Assembly: GCA_965195225.1 (NCBI GenBank)
Contig: CBDAFL010000248.1
Coordinates: forward strand, 38,947-102,946
DNA: 64,000 bases
Reading direction: 5' to 3'
Origin: JAHIKV01 sp965195225
GTDB lineage: Bacteria; Planctomycetota; Planctomycetia; Pirellulales; Thermoguttaceae
Part shown: one piece after another, positions 25,199-33,206 of the stretch
Numbering within the stretch: position 1 is the stretch's first letter
Layout of the letters: every line of letters starts with the position of its first letter
The notes under the pieces: generated by a model
Databases searched by the model: none
The model's input: the letters and a program-made list of their open reading frames with translations, nothing else
Told to the model about the DNA's origin: nothing
Translations under genes and position numbers: made by a program

Positions 25199-25318
25199 CT
25201 CCCCTTTCCACGAGGGAAAGGGGCGAGGGGGTGCGGGCCTGTGGGAACTGCGTAAATGGGCCGGATCGCTTGTCCGCTTAGGCACCCCCGCCAACCCTCT
25301 CCCAGAGAGAGAGGGGAC
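25199..25318. repeat. Two CCCTCTCCC-family palindromes upstream of the cDPGS-like gene
   Basis: Copies at 25199-25236 and 25282-25318 share the CCCTTTCC/GGAAAGGGG and CCCTCTCCC/GAGAGGGG arms. They sit where the promoter of the cDPGS-like gene would be expected. Confidence 0.75.
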
Positions 25319-25406
25319 AATTTCGATCATTATCAAGACAGCATCCAGCCACATTCTATGTATATCGGGTTTTTCGGGGTTCGTCAACAACGCCGCCATT
25401 CGCGGG

Positions 25407-25530
25407 CAGTTTCTGTTGCGGAAAACGTCGCCGCTCCATTGTCATTCTGAGCGAAGCGAAGAATCTCCGCACCCCGAGACCCTTCGCTTCGCTTAGGGTG
25501 ACGAAAGTCGACTTTCCGTAACAGAAACTG
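25407..25530. repeat. MITE-like element, copy 2, with outer inverted repeats
   Basis: Outer arms CAGTTTCTGTTGCGGAAA (25407-25424) and TTTCCGTAACAGAAACTG (25513-25530) are inverted repeats with one mismatch. The inner core 25441-25502 is nearly identical to the reverse complement of 10924-10985. No ORF lies inside. Confidence 0.88.
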
Positions 25531-25573
25531 GGTAAGAGGCGGCGATTCGTGGCGGGCCCCGTCCAATAGCCTC

Positions 25574-25603
25574 TTGACTATGTACAATAGTATATTGTAA
25601 TAT
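25574..25603 (+). promoter_or_regulatory. lexA promoter with candidate operator TACAATA-GTA-TATTGTA
   Basis: TTGACT (25574-25579) is followed by a perfect inverted repeat, TACAATA (25583-25589) and TATTGTA (25593-25599), in a sharply AT-rich stretch, with TAATAT at 25598-25603 as a weak -10. The position between -35 and -10, 55 bases before lexA, suits an autoregulated LexA binding site. LexA boxes differ between phyla, so this is a hypothesis from symmetry and position. Confidence 0.55.
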
Positions 25604-25657
25604 AACACTCAAAGTGGGCCGCTATTGAAATCCAACCCGCACTTCAGAGGGGACATA

Positions 25658-26266
25658 ATGGGACTTTTTGACAATCTTACGCCGCGTCAGCGGGATGTGT
25701 ACAAGTTCATCCGTGAGAAGATACGCGGCCGGGGTTATGGCCCTACCGTCCGCGAGATCGCCACGCGGTTCGACATCAACTCGCCCAACGGAGTGGTCTG
25801 CCACTTGAAGGCCCTGGTCAAAAAGGGACTGATCACTCGTGAGCCGAACATGGCTCGGGCGATCCGGTTGGCCGCCGAGCCGGTCGAGGAGCGGGGACTG
25901 CCGCTGAACGGGACCATTGCCGCCGGAGTGCTGCACGAGGCCATCGAGCAAAACGAGCGGGTTGATTTCCAGGAGATGCTCACCCCCAGCACGAAGAACC
26001 GCTTCGCCTTGCGGGTGGAGGGCGACTCGATGATCGAGGACCAGATCGCCGACGGCGACTACGTGGTGGTACAGAAGCAGCGAACCGCGCGGAAGGGACA
26101 AATCGTCGTGGCCCTGACCGAAGAGGGCGAAGCCACGCTGAAACGCTGGTTCCCCGAGAAGAACCGCATTCGGCTCGAACCGTCCAACTCCTCGATGAAG
26201 CCGATCTACGTCAAAAACGCCCGCGTGTTGGGCGTGATCGTCGGCGTGGTGCGGAAGGTGGGATAG
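25658..26266 (+). CDS. lexA: LexA SOS repressor
   Basis: This 202-residue protein has an N-terminal winged helix-turn-helix (LTPRQRDVYKFIRE, GYGPTVREIATRFDI, SPNGVVCHLKALVKKGLI) and an S24 self-cleavage domain. The cleavage site is Ala89-Gly90 (GTIAAGVLHEA), the nucleophile Ser124 (EGDSMIED) and the general base Lys162 (EATLKRWF). RecA filaments trigger self-cleavage after DNA damage and lift repression. ATG 25658 follows GAGGGGAC. A candidate operator lies at 25583-25599. Toxin-antitoxin genes follow directly. Confidence 0.96.
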   Translation: MGLFDNLTPRQRDVYKFIREKIRGRGYGPTVREIATRFDINSPNGVVCHLKALVKKGLITREPNMARAIRLAAEPVEERGLPLNGTIAAGVLHEAIEQNERVDFQEMLTPSTKNRFALRVEGDSMIEDQIADGDYVVVQKQRTARKGQIVVALTEEGEATLKRWFPEKNRIRLEPSNSSMKPIYVKNARVLGVIVGVVRKVG

Positions 26267-26292
26267 AAGTGCGCAGATGTTTGGCGGTTGCC

Positions 26293-26520
26293 ATGAGGCA
26301 AATATTCACAGCGTATATCGAGTATGACCCGGAAACGGCAATGTACGTCGGAACGATTCCGGGGCTTTCCGGAGCACAAAGCCAGGGTGCCACGCTTGAC
26401 GAACTTAGAGCAAATCTCCAGGAAGTGATCGAGCTAGTTTTGGAGGAAAAACTCAGCCGGGGTGAATCGGTTGAAGTTGAGCCGTTCGTGGGCATTCAAC
26501 AGATCGCGGTGGAAGTATGA
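26293..26520 (+). CDS. hicB: HicB-family antitoxin
   Basis: The 75-residue protein has the HicB fold: FTAYIEYDPETAMYVGTIPGLSGAQSQGATLDELRANLQEVIELVLEE (landmark region). HicB binds and blocks the HicA mRNA-cleaving toxin. In this locus the next gene begins exactly as HicA should but is broken (26517-26615), so HicB is probably an orphan. A C-terminal DNA-binding domain is absent, as in short HicB proteins. ATG 26293 is used; the frame is also open to GTG 26269. Confidence 0.82.
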   Translation: MRQIFTAYIEYDPETAMYVGTIPGLSGAQSQGATLDELRANLQEVIELVLEEKLSRGESVEVEPFVGIQQIAVEV

Positions 26521-26615
26521 CCCGTTTGCCGATTGTTGACGCCCGAACGCCTCTACAGTGCCTGGAAGAATGTTTTCACCAACGAATCTTCGGAGATATC
26601 AGATGCATAAAATAA
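26517..26615 (+). pseudogene. Truncated HicA toxin remnant
   Basis: An ATG overlapping the hicB stop (ATGA) opens a 32-codon frame starting MTRLPIVDARTPLQCLEECF. This matches the typical HicA start (MTRLPxVSGxExxxxLEKxGF). The expected rest, with the catalytic GSH segment, is missing, and the frame ends at TAA 26613-26615, running into the start of the next gene. It is most likely a decayed toxin. Confidence 0.62.
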
Positions 26616-26887
26616 CTCGCGTTGATGTGCTGGACGACTATCGGCTCACTCTTTCCTTTGATGATGGAGTGCGCGGAACGGTCGATTTACACGATCTGGC
26701 GGGCAGTGGCGTGTTTGCCCTCTGGAACGACTACGACGCCTTTCGGAACGTCAAGATCGGGGACTCTGGCGAGCTTGTCTGGTCCGATCAGGTCGATCTC
26801 TGTCCCGATTCCCTTTACTTACAGGTTACGGGAAAGAGTGTGGAGGATGTCTTTCCCGGCTTGAAAAACGAGTTGGCAAATGCCTGA
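26603..26887 (+). CDS. DUF2442 family protein
   Basis: The 94-residue protein has the DUF2442 pattern: ITRVDVLDDYRLTLSFDDGVRGTVDL, LWNDYDAFRNVKIGDSGELVWSDQVDLCPDSLYLQV. These small proteins often accompany DUF4160 partners or lie in toxin-antitoxin loci; their biochemical role is not established. ATG 26603 has GGAGA upstream and lies inside the hicA remnant. No DUF4160 gene is adjacent. Confidence 0.85.
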   Translation: MHKITRVDVLDDYRLTLSFDDGVRGTVDLHDLAGSGVFALWNDYDAFRNVKIGDSGELVWSDQVDLCPDSLYLQVTGKSVEDVFPGLKNELANA

Positions 26888-26899
26888 AATAAGTAGTTA

Positions 26900-26961
26900 A
26901 GTAGGGTGCGTCCTCGACGCACCACAAATATTTTTTCGGTGCGTCAAGGACGCACCCTACA
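26900..26961. repeat. GTAGGGTGCGTC palindrome, copy 1
   Basis: GTAGGGTGCGTC...GACGCACC and GGTGCGTC...GACGCACCCTAC form a strong hairpin. The second copy, at 32034-32093, lies inside the end of the PQQ-like gene. Confidence 0.88.
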
Positions 26962-26969
26962 GTGGAAAA

Positions 26970-27272
26970 GTGACCTACCACGGCATTGAAATACCGAGCA
27001 AGCGAATCGCTGAGTTCTGCCGGCGCAACCGTATCCGCCGGCTGGCGCTGTTCGGCTCGATTCTGCGCGATGATTTCGACGCGGCAAGCGACATCGACGT
27101 ACTCGTTGAGTTTATCCCCGACGCAAAGGTCGGGCTGCGGTTTTTCGCCATCCAGCGGGAATTGTCCCATATTCTGGATCGGAAGGTAGACTTAAACACG
27201 CCCGGCTTTTTGGACCGATACTATCGAGAAGAAGTGCTGCGCGAAGCGGAGGTGCTCTATGACGATGCGTGA
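26970..27272 (+). CDS. mntA: MntA-type nucleotidyltransferase antitoxin
   Basis: The 100-residue minimal nucleotidyltransferase has the Gly29-Ser30-x10-Asp41-x-Asp43 active site in LFGSILRDDFDAASDIDVLVEF. In studied MntA/HepT systems this enzyme adds AMP to a tyrosine of the HEPN toxin and so switches it off. The HepT gene follows with a 14-base overlap. The start is GTG 26970, right after a palindromic repeat; its ribosome site is weak. Confidence 0.92.
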   Translation: MTYHGIEIPSKRIAEFCRRNRIRRLALFGSILRDDFDAASDIDVLVEFIPDAKVGLRFFAIQRELSHILDRKVDLNTPGFLDRYYREEVLREAEVLYDDA

Positions 27273-27588
27273 CGATCAGACGCGGCTGCTGCATATTCGG
27301 GACCACGTGGCCGAGGCCGTCGCCCTGGCCGAAGGCAAGACCCGCTCAGAGCTGGAGGCCGACCGGCTGCTGAATCTCTCGCTGGTCCGGCTGCTGGAAA
27401 TCGTCGCTCAATCGGCGGCCCGGGTATCGGAAGAAACGCAACGGCAATATCCGCAAATCCCGTGGCAAGACATTGCCGGACTACGGGATCGTTTGCTGCA
27501 CGGATACGACACGGTCGATCTGGACATTCTATGGCACATCGTCCACGACGACCTTCCCCCGCTGGTCGAGCGGCTTCGAGCGATCTAG
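27259..27588 (+). CDS. hepT: HepT-type HEPN ribonuclease toxin
   Basis: This 109-residue all-helical protein carries the RX4HXY motif, Arg76-x4-His81-x-Tyr83 (GLRDRLLHGYDTVD). Arg and His form the RNase site and the Tyr is the residue that MntA AMPylates in the studied homologue. The overlap with mntA gives coupled translation. Both key residues are intact, so the module looks functional. A second ATG three codons in (27265) is an alternative start. Confidence 0.92.
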   Translation: MTMRDDQTRLLHIRDHVAEAVALAEGKTRSELEADRLLNLSLVRLLEIVAQSAARVSEETQRQYPQIPWQDIAGLRDRLLHGYDTVDLDILWHIVHDDLPPLVERLRAI

Positions 27589-27757
27589 CAGGCGTTGGGT
27601 GGCACCCTTGCGTCAGCGGCAATCCACCCCCCGCCACCGGGGCCCCGGGAACTTTTCCCGGCGCGCACTCGTCATAAACGTAGAATTGTTGGTGTCCCGC
27701 GCCGCCGACCAGCGGCCGGGACCGCTACGTACCCCCTTTTTCCAGGAGACTGAAGCC

Positions 27758-29821
27758 ATGTATCGCCGTTCGGTTTGCCTTGCCGTGTTGTTTGCCGTTG
27801 CGATGCCCCTTGCCGCCCGCGCGGACGGGCCGCAAAAAACAAATCTGCCGCTGAAACGGGTCGTCCTGTTCAGCTCGGGGGTCGGCTTCTTTGAACATTC
27901 CGGCCTAGTCAAAGACGACGCCAAGACGGAGATGAAGTTCAAGGTCGAAGACATCAACGATCTGCTAAAGAGCATGGTCGTACAGGACCTCGACGGCGGA
28001 CAGGTCTCCACGGTCACTTACGGCTCGAAAGACCCGATCACCAAGACGCTCAAAAGTTTTTCGATCGACCTGACGACCAACCCCACGCTGGCCCAGCTTC
28101 TCGGGCAGGTCCGCGGCGAGCGGGTGGTGCTCGATGCTCCCAATGAATTGAGCGGAATTATCCTCGGCGTCGAGACCCGCAAGAAAAGGATCAACAAAGA
28201 CGAAATCATCGAGATCGACGTGCTCAACCTGCTGACCGATCAAGGTCTGCGGGCGGTGCCGCTCGATTCGGTCGGACGCATCAAGCTGGCCAACGAAAAG
28301 CTCGACGCCGAGCTGCGCAAGGCCCTGGCGGTGTTGGCCTCGGCCCACGCCGCGGACAAAAAATCGGTCGAGTTGAGTTTTTTGGGCAAGGGAACCCGCC
28401 GCGTGCGAGTCGGATACATCCAAGAGACGCCCGTCTGGAAGACCACCTATCGCCTGGTGCTGGCCGACGACCAGAAACCGTTGCTGCAAGGTTGGGCGAT
28501 CGTCGAAAACACCTCCGAAGAGGACTGGAGCAATGTGCAGTTGAGGTTGGTCAGCGGCCGGCCGATTTCGTTCACGATGGACCTCTACCAGCCGCTGTAC
28601 GTTCCGCGGCCGGAGGTGCAGTTGGAACTATACGCTTCATTACGTCCCCAGACCTACGGGCAAGACCTCGCACGGAAGGGAATGGAGTTTGCCAAGAAGG
28701 CCGCCTTCAACGAGGGTAAGAAGTTGGCCAAGAGACGGCGCGCGGGGAGGGCTAACATGGTTATGGGCGCCGCCGCACCGGAAGCACCGATGATGGATGC
28801 AGAGGCGGGGGAATCCGGGTGGGATCTCCGCCAAGGTGTGCAATCCGCCGCCACGGCCGGCAACGTGGGCAACTTGTTCCAATACGCCATCGCCATGCCC
28901 GTCACGCTGCCGCGCCAGCAGTCGGCCATGCTGCCGATCGTCAGCGCGGACGTCAAGGGTGAGAAGGTGTCGATCTACAATTCCCGCGTCCAGGCCAAGC
29001 ACCCGCTCTACGGCCTGAAGTTCACCAACACGACCGACCTGTACCTGATGCAGGGTCCGATCACGGTGTTCGACGCCGGCGTGTACGCCGGCGACGCCAA
29101 GATCGAGGATCTCCCGCCCGGCAGCCAACGGCTGATCAGCTATGGGTTGGACCTCGACACGGAAGTTGCCCCGCGAAGCACGGGCCGGCCGGAGGAGTTG
29201 CTCAGCGTGCGGCTGCTCAAGGGCACGATGATCGCCACTCGCAAGTACGCCCGGTCGGTGGAATACACCGTCAGGAACTCGGGCAAAAAGGCGAAAACGG
29301 TGCTCGTCGAGTACCCGATCGACTCGAATTGGACGCTGATAAAGCCCAAGACACCGACGGAGAAGACCCGCAACCTGTATCGCTTTGCCGTCGAGGCCAA
29401 GCCGGGCGTGTCGGCCAAGCTGGTCATCGACGAAGAGCGAACCATACGCCAGCAGGTGGCCCTGACGAACCTCAATCAGGGCGCGATCCGGTTCTACCTC
29501 AGCGCCAAGGTCGTTAGCGCCAAGATCAAGGCCGCTTTGGCCGAGGTGGTCAAGCGGAAGCACGAGTTGCAACAGATCACCGTCGAGCGGAAACAATGCC
29601 AGCAGCGCATCGCCGCCATCGAGAAGGACCAATCCCGCATCCGGCAGAACATGATCCAGCTCAACCGCAACAGCGACGTCTACAAGCGCTACGTCAAAAA
29701 GTTCAGCGATCAGGAGACGGAGATCGAGAATCTCCGCAACCGGATCGTCGAATTGTCCAAAAAGGAAGCCGGCCTGCAAAAATCACTCGACGAGTACATG
29801 ATGGGACTCGACCTGGAGTAG
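27758..29821 (+). CDS. Exported DUF4139 domain protein with C-terminal coiled coil
   Basis: The 687-residue protein has a signal peptide (AMPLAARA), an N-terminal KRVVLFSSGVGFFEHSG motif, and the DUF4139 core: PVWKTTYRLVL, LLQGWAIVENTSEEDWSNVQLRLVSGRPISF (landmark). A low-complexity middle with KKLAKRRRAGRAN follows, then beta-rich sequence. The last 130 residues form a coiled coil (VVKRKHELQQITVERKQCQQ region). DUF4139 proteins are outer-surface or periplasmic proteins of unknown role, related to mucoidy inhibitor A. ATG 27758 follows CAGGAGA. It may head the transcript leading to the MoxR operon. Confidence 0.85.
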   Translation: MYRRSVCLAVLFAVAMPLAARADGPQKTNLPLKRVVLFSSGVGFFEHSGLVKDDAKTEMKFKVEDINDLLKSMVVQDLDGGQVSTVTYGSKDPITKTLKSFSIDLTTNPTLAQLLGQVRGERVVLDAPNELSGIILGVETRKKRINKDEIIEIDVLNLLTDQGLRAVPLDSVGRIKLANEKLDAELRKALAVLASAHAADKKSVELSFLGKGTRRVRVGYIQETPVWKTTYRLVLADDQKPLLQGWAIVENTSEEDWSNVQLRLVSGRPISFTMDLYQPLYVPRPEVQLELYASLRPQTYGQDLARKGMEFAKKAAFNEGKKLAKRRRAGRANMVMGAAAPEAPMMDAEAGESGWDLRQGVQSAATAGNVGNLFQYAIAMPVTLPRQQSAMLPIVSADVKGEKVSIYNSRVQAKHPLYGLKFTNTTDLYLMQGPITVFDAGVYAGDAKIEDLPPGSQRLISYGLDLDTEVAPRSTGRPEELLSVRLLKGTMIATRKYARSVEYTVRNSGKKAKTVLVEYPIDSNWTLIKPKTPTEKTRNLYRFAVEAKPGVSAKLVIDEERTIRQQVALTNLNQGAIRFYLSAKVVSAKIKAALAEVVKRKHELQQITVERKQCQQRIAAIEKDQSRIRQNMIQLNRNSDVYKRYVKKFSDQETEIENLRNRIVELSKKEAGLQKSLDEYMMGLDLE

Positions 29822-29852
29822 GACGGTTTGCCAACCTGTCCCACGGAAACGC

Positions 29853-29882
29853 TCGTTGGGGCGGCAGTTGAACTGCCGCCCC
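29853..29882. repeat. GGGGCGGCAGTTGAACTGCCGCCCC palindrome, copy 2
   Basis: GGGGCGGCAGTT and AACTGCCGCCCC are perfect reverse complements around one base. It lies between the DUF4139 and PQQ-like genes. Copy 3 is in frame inside the PQQ-like gene. Confidence 0.9.
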
Positions 29883-29922
29883 TTCTCTTTTTCCAAACCG
29901 CGTTCTCGCTTATACTTGGGGG

Positions 29923-32136
29923 ATGATGATTCGCCGTCGAACAGATTGGCTGCTTTGCGCCGGCTTGGCGCTGGCGGTTGCCGGGGCAACGCCGGCCGAG
30001 GGGCAATCGGCTGCCAGGCGATTCGAGCTGGCCGACGCCGTCCAACTCGACCGGGTGGCGGGTGCCGTCCGCGCCCGGTTGGAACGGGTCGAGGCCCTGT
30101 TGGCCGACCGTCAATGGGACGAAGCCGTCGATATCCTCCGCAAACTCGCCGAAAAACCGGACGACGGGCTGATGGCCGTGTCCGAGCGGCGTTTCGTCGG
30201 CCTGCGCGACTGGTGTCAGATGCGGCTGGCCGCGCTGCCGCCCGAGGCGCTGAAAATCTATCGCGGCCGAATTGATTCCGTCGCCCGGCAATGGTACGAG
30301 CAGGGCGTCGCCAAACGAAACCACCGGCTGCTGCAACAGGTCGTCGATCGGGCGTTTGCCGGCGCTTATGGCGACGACGCCCTGATGGCCCTCGGTGAGA
30401 TCAACCTGGAATTGGGCGACTTCGCCGCCGCCCGATGGTGTTGGCGGCGGATCGTATCTCCCGCTGGGGCGGCAGTTGAACTGCCGCCCCAACAGATAGC
30501 CTCGCCGGATACATTGTCGCCATTTTACCCCGACACCGATCTCGATCCGGCCGCCGTTCGCGCCCGGCTTGTGTTGACGTCGATTCTCGAAGGGAGGAAG
30601 GATCGTGCCCGGGCCGAGTTGGCCCAATTCGCCCGGCTGCACCCCGACGCACAAGGTCGATTGGGCAAGCGGCGGGGAAAATTCGTCGATTTGCTCGAAT
30701 CTCTATTCGTCGAAAGCGCTACTTGGCCGGCCGCTCCGTCCGGTCCCGACTGGCTCACCTTTGCCGGCAATCCGCGACGAAACAGAGTGGCCGCGCCGCT
30801 ATCGAACGTAGGGTCCGTCGCATGGCGGATCCCGTTGGGCGAGGGGCCGGGGGTGAGGGCATCTCGCGTCTCCCCTCTCCCGCTGGGAGAGGGGCCGGGG
30901 GTGAGGGCGTTGTGCTTTCATCCCTTATTGTCAGACAATCTTGTGCTGGCAAACAATCAACGGCAAATCCTTGCCGTGCGGCTCGACGACGGCACGCCGG
31001 CATGGGGCCGCTCGCCGGCAATCTACCGTAGCGAACAGCCTGGAGCAACGAGTCGGACGACGAGTCCCGCGAATGGTCTCGGATCACAATATACGATGAC
31101 CGTGTTCCGCAACCGGCTTTTCGCCCGGATGGGATCGCCCGTCCTTTCATCGGACGAGCCGGGATACCTGGTCTGTCTCGATCTGGCGGCGGAAGGGCGG
31201 CTGCTGTGGAAGATTACGCCGGAGGAAGGCTGGGCGTTTGAAGGCTCTCCGTTGGCCGACGCTTTGGGCGTCTACGTGGCGATGCGCCGGCTCGGCGTCC
31301 GTCCGCGGGCGCTGGTGGCCTGCCTCGACGCCGACACCGGCCGAATTCGCTGGCGACGGTTCGTATGCGGCGCGGAGACCCCCGCCCAAGGCGCTCTATC
31401 GGAGTGTTCGCACAATCTGCTCACCCTGGCCGAGGGCACTATCTATTTCAACACAAACCTCGGCGCGGTGGCGGCATTGCGGGCGGACGACGGCCGCATA
31501 TTGTGGCTGAGCCTCTATCCACGGGCTGTTGGCGGCAAACTCGCCCCCCACTGGCGACGCGATCTGACCCCGTGCCTTTTCGACGGCGAGACGCTGCTGG
31601 TCGCTCCGGCCGACAGTCCCCGCATCTTCGCCTTCGACGCCGCCCGTGGCCGATTGCTCTGGCAAACCGGCCCCGAGGTCGAGGACGCCGTCGGGCTGCT
31701 CGGCGCGACGGACGATCATCTAATCGCCGCCGGCGGGAAAATCTACTGGATTGGCCTGAATGGTGGAGACCGGGGCCGGGTGAAACACGTTTGGCCTTCA
31801 GGGGACGAACGCCCCGGATACGGTCGCGGTCTGTTGGCCGGACGCAACGTCCTCTGGCCTACACGCGACAAATTGTATATCTTCGACCAACAGACCGCGA
31901 AACCGCTGAGGGCGATCGATCTGGCTATGCGCGGCGCGGCCGGCGGCAATCTGCTGACGGCCGACGGGAAACTGCTGATCGCCACGAACACGGAATTGAT
32001 TGCGATTGGACATAAAAGAGAAAACGACACTGTAGGGTGCGTCCGCGACGCACCAAAAACGAGAACATCGGTGCGTCGCGGACGCACCCTACTTCCTATC
32101 GCCTGTTCCCACGCAGAGCACAGGAACGAGAGGTGA
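29923..32136 (+). CDS. Exported PQQ-like beta-propeller protein with inserted repeats
   Basis: The 737-residue protein has a signal peptide, a helical TPR-like N-terminal part (LLADRQWDEAVDILRKLAEKPDDG, ALMALGEINLELGDFAAARWCWRRI landmark regions) and a PQQ-type propeller (VSPLLSDNLVLAN-like strands, LVACLDADTGRIRWRRFVCG, IFAFDAARGRLLWQTGPEV, LYIFDQQTAKPLRAIDL). The propeller scaffold usually binds proteins. Three palindromes are inserted in frame (30462-30491, 30829-30908 and the end 32034-32093). The last one extends the C terminus past the natural LIAIG. It opens the MoxR/VWA gene run. Confidence 0.85.
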   Translation: MMIRRRTDWLLCAGLALAVAGATPAEGQSAARRFELADAVQLDRVAGAVRARLERVEALLADRQWDEAVDILRKLAEKPDDGLMAVSERRFVGLRDWCQMRLAALPPEALKIYRGRIDSVARQWYEQGVAKRNHRLLQQVVDRAFAGAYGDDALMALGEINLELGDFAAARWCWRRIVSPAGAAVELPPQQIASPDTLSPFYPDTDLDPAAVRARLVLTSILEGRKDRARAELAQFARLHPDAQGRLGKRRGKFVDLLESLFVESATWPAAPSGPDWLTFAGNPRRNRVAAPLSNVGSVAWRIPLGEGPGVRASRVSPLPLGEGPGVRALCFHPLLSDNLVLANNQRQILAVRLDDGTPAWGRSPAIYRSEQPGATSRTTSPANGLGSQYTMTVFRNRLFARMGSPVLSSDEPGYLVCLDLAAEGRLLWKITPEEGWAFEGSPLADALGVYVAMRRLGVRPRALVACLDADTGRIRWRRFVCGAETPAQGALSECSHNLLTLAEGTIYFNTNLGAVAALRADDGRILWLSLYPRAVGGKLAPHWRRDLTPCLFDGETLLVAPADSPRIFAFDAARGRLLWQTGPEVEDAVGLLGATDDHLIAAGGKIYWIGLNGGDRGRVKHVWPSGDERPGYGRGLLAGRNVLWPTRDKLYIFDQQTAKPLRAIDLAMRGAAGGNLLTADGKLLIATNTELIAIGHKRENDTVGCVRDAPKTRTSVRRGRTLLPIACSHAEHRNER
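30462..30491. repeat. GGGGCGGCAGTT palindrome, copy 3, in frame in the PQQ-like gene
   Basis: The insertion codes for AGAAVELPPQQ between WCWRRIVSP and IASPDTL. The palindrome is perfect, as at 29853. Confidence 0.9.
30829..30908. repeat. Double PLPLGEGPGVRA-coding palindrome in the PQQ-like gene
   Basis: Two adjacent copies of the CCCTCTCCC/GGGAGAGGGGCCGGGGGTGAGGGC element (first one half-size) code for PLGEGPGVRAS and SPLPLGEGPGVRAL in frame. Confidence 0.92.
32034..32093. repeat. GTAGGGTGCGTC palindrome, copy 2, in the PQQ-like 3' end
   Basis: The strong hairpin codes in frame for VGCVRDAPKTRTSVRRGRTL and so lengthens the protein. It ends 48 bases before moxR and may also affect moxR expression. 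Confidence 0.88.
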
Positions 32137-32140
32137 AGCC

Positions 32141-33168
32141 ATGCCTGAACAAGACGACCTACAAGCCGTAAACGAACTCAGCGAGGCGTATCGGGCGATC
32201 ACCGAGCAGCTCGGACAGGTGATCGTCGGCCAGCAGCAGGTAATCGAAGAGCTGTTGGTGGCGATGTTCGCCCGCGGACACTGCCTGCTGGTGGGTGTGC
32301 CGGGGCTTGCCAAAACGCTCCTGATCCGCACGCTGGCCGATACCCTGTCGCTGGAGTTCCGCCGCATCCAGTTCACGCCCGACCTGATGCCTTCGGACAT
32401 CACCGGCACCGAGGTGATCGAGGAAGACCGTCGCTCGGGGGCGCGCGAGTTTCGCTTCCTCAAGGGGCCGATCTTCGGCAACGTGATCCTGGCCGACGAG
32501 ATCAATCGCACGCCGCCCAAGACCCAGGCGGCGCTGTTGGAGGCGATGCAGGAAGGTCAGATCACCGCCGGCGGACAGCGGCACGAGCTTGCCCAACCGT
32601 TCTTCGTCCTGGCCACGCAGAACCCGATCGAACACGAGGGGACGTATCCACTGCCCGAGGCGCAGCTCGACCGTTTCATGTTCAACACCTACGTCGATTA
32701 CCCGGACGAGGACGAAGAGTGCGACATCGTGCGCCGCACCACGGCCGACGTGACGGCCTCGGTCGCGCCGACGCTTTCGGGCGAAAAGATACTGGCATTG
32801 CAACGGATCGTCCGCCGCGTTCCGGCCGCCGAGCACGTCGTGCGATTCGCCGCGCGGCTGGCGCGGCTGACGCGGCCCGAAAAGAGGGGAGAGGGGAGAG
32901 GGGAGAGGAAACGAAAAAGGACGTGCCGCCGCTGGTCCGCGACTATGTTAGTTGGGGCGCCGGCCCGAGGGCGAGCCAATACATGATCCTCGGCGCGAAG
33001 GCCCGGGCGGTGTTGCACGGCCGGTTCCACGCCACCGAAGACGACGTCCGCGAGGTGGCCTTGCCGGTGCTTCGCCACCGTATAGTGACCAACTTCAACG
33101 CCGAGGCCGAGGGCGTCAAGCCGGACGACATTATCCGCCGGTTGATGGAAGAACACATGGTTTCCTGA
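32141..33168 (+). CDS. MoxR-family AAA ATPase, frameshifted at a heptamer tract
   Basis: MoxR ATPases act as chaperones that help VWA proteins mature. The N-terminal part (from ATG 32141, GAGGTGAAG upstream) has Walker A in GVPGLAKT, motif B in LADEINRTPPKTQAALLEAM and sensor 1 in LATQNPIEHEGTYPLPEAQLDRF. The family C terminus (DYVSWGAGPRASQYMILGAKARAVLHG ... VLRHRIVTNFNAE landmarks) continues in another frame to TGA 33166-33168. The frames part at three tandem GAGGGGA units (32884-32904). As read, the product would end at 32986 with a wrong tail (about 281 residues). Adding one 7-bp unit or losing two would restore the frame. It could be phase variation, a true mutation or an assembly error. 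Confidence 0.85.
32884..32908. repeat. Heptamer tandem repeat GAGGGGA x3 inside moxR
   Basis: Three perfect GAGGGGA units (32884-32890, 32891-32897, 32898-32904) plus GAGG. This is the point of the moxR frameshift. Confidence 0.95.
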
Positions 33169-33206
33169 GTGCCAGTTAATATATCGCAAAACACCGCGAA
33201 CCGACC

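Noticed and set aside
32881..32915. Programmed ribosomal frameshift in moxR
   Set aside because: No slippery heptamer of the X-XXY-YYZ kind with a following stem is present; repeat-number change explains the shift better.
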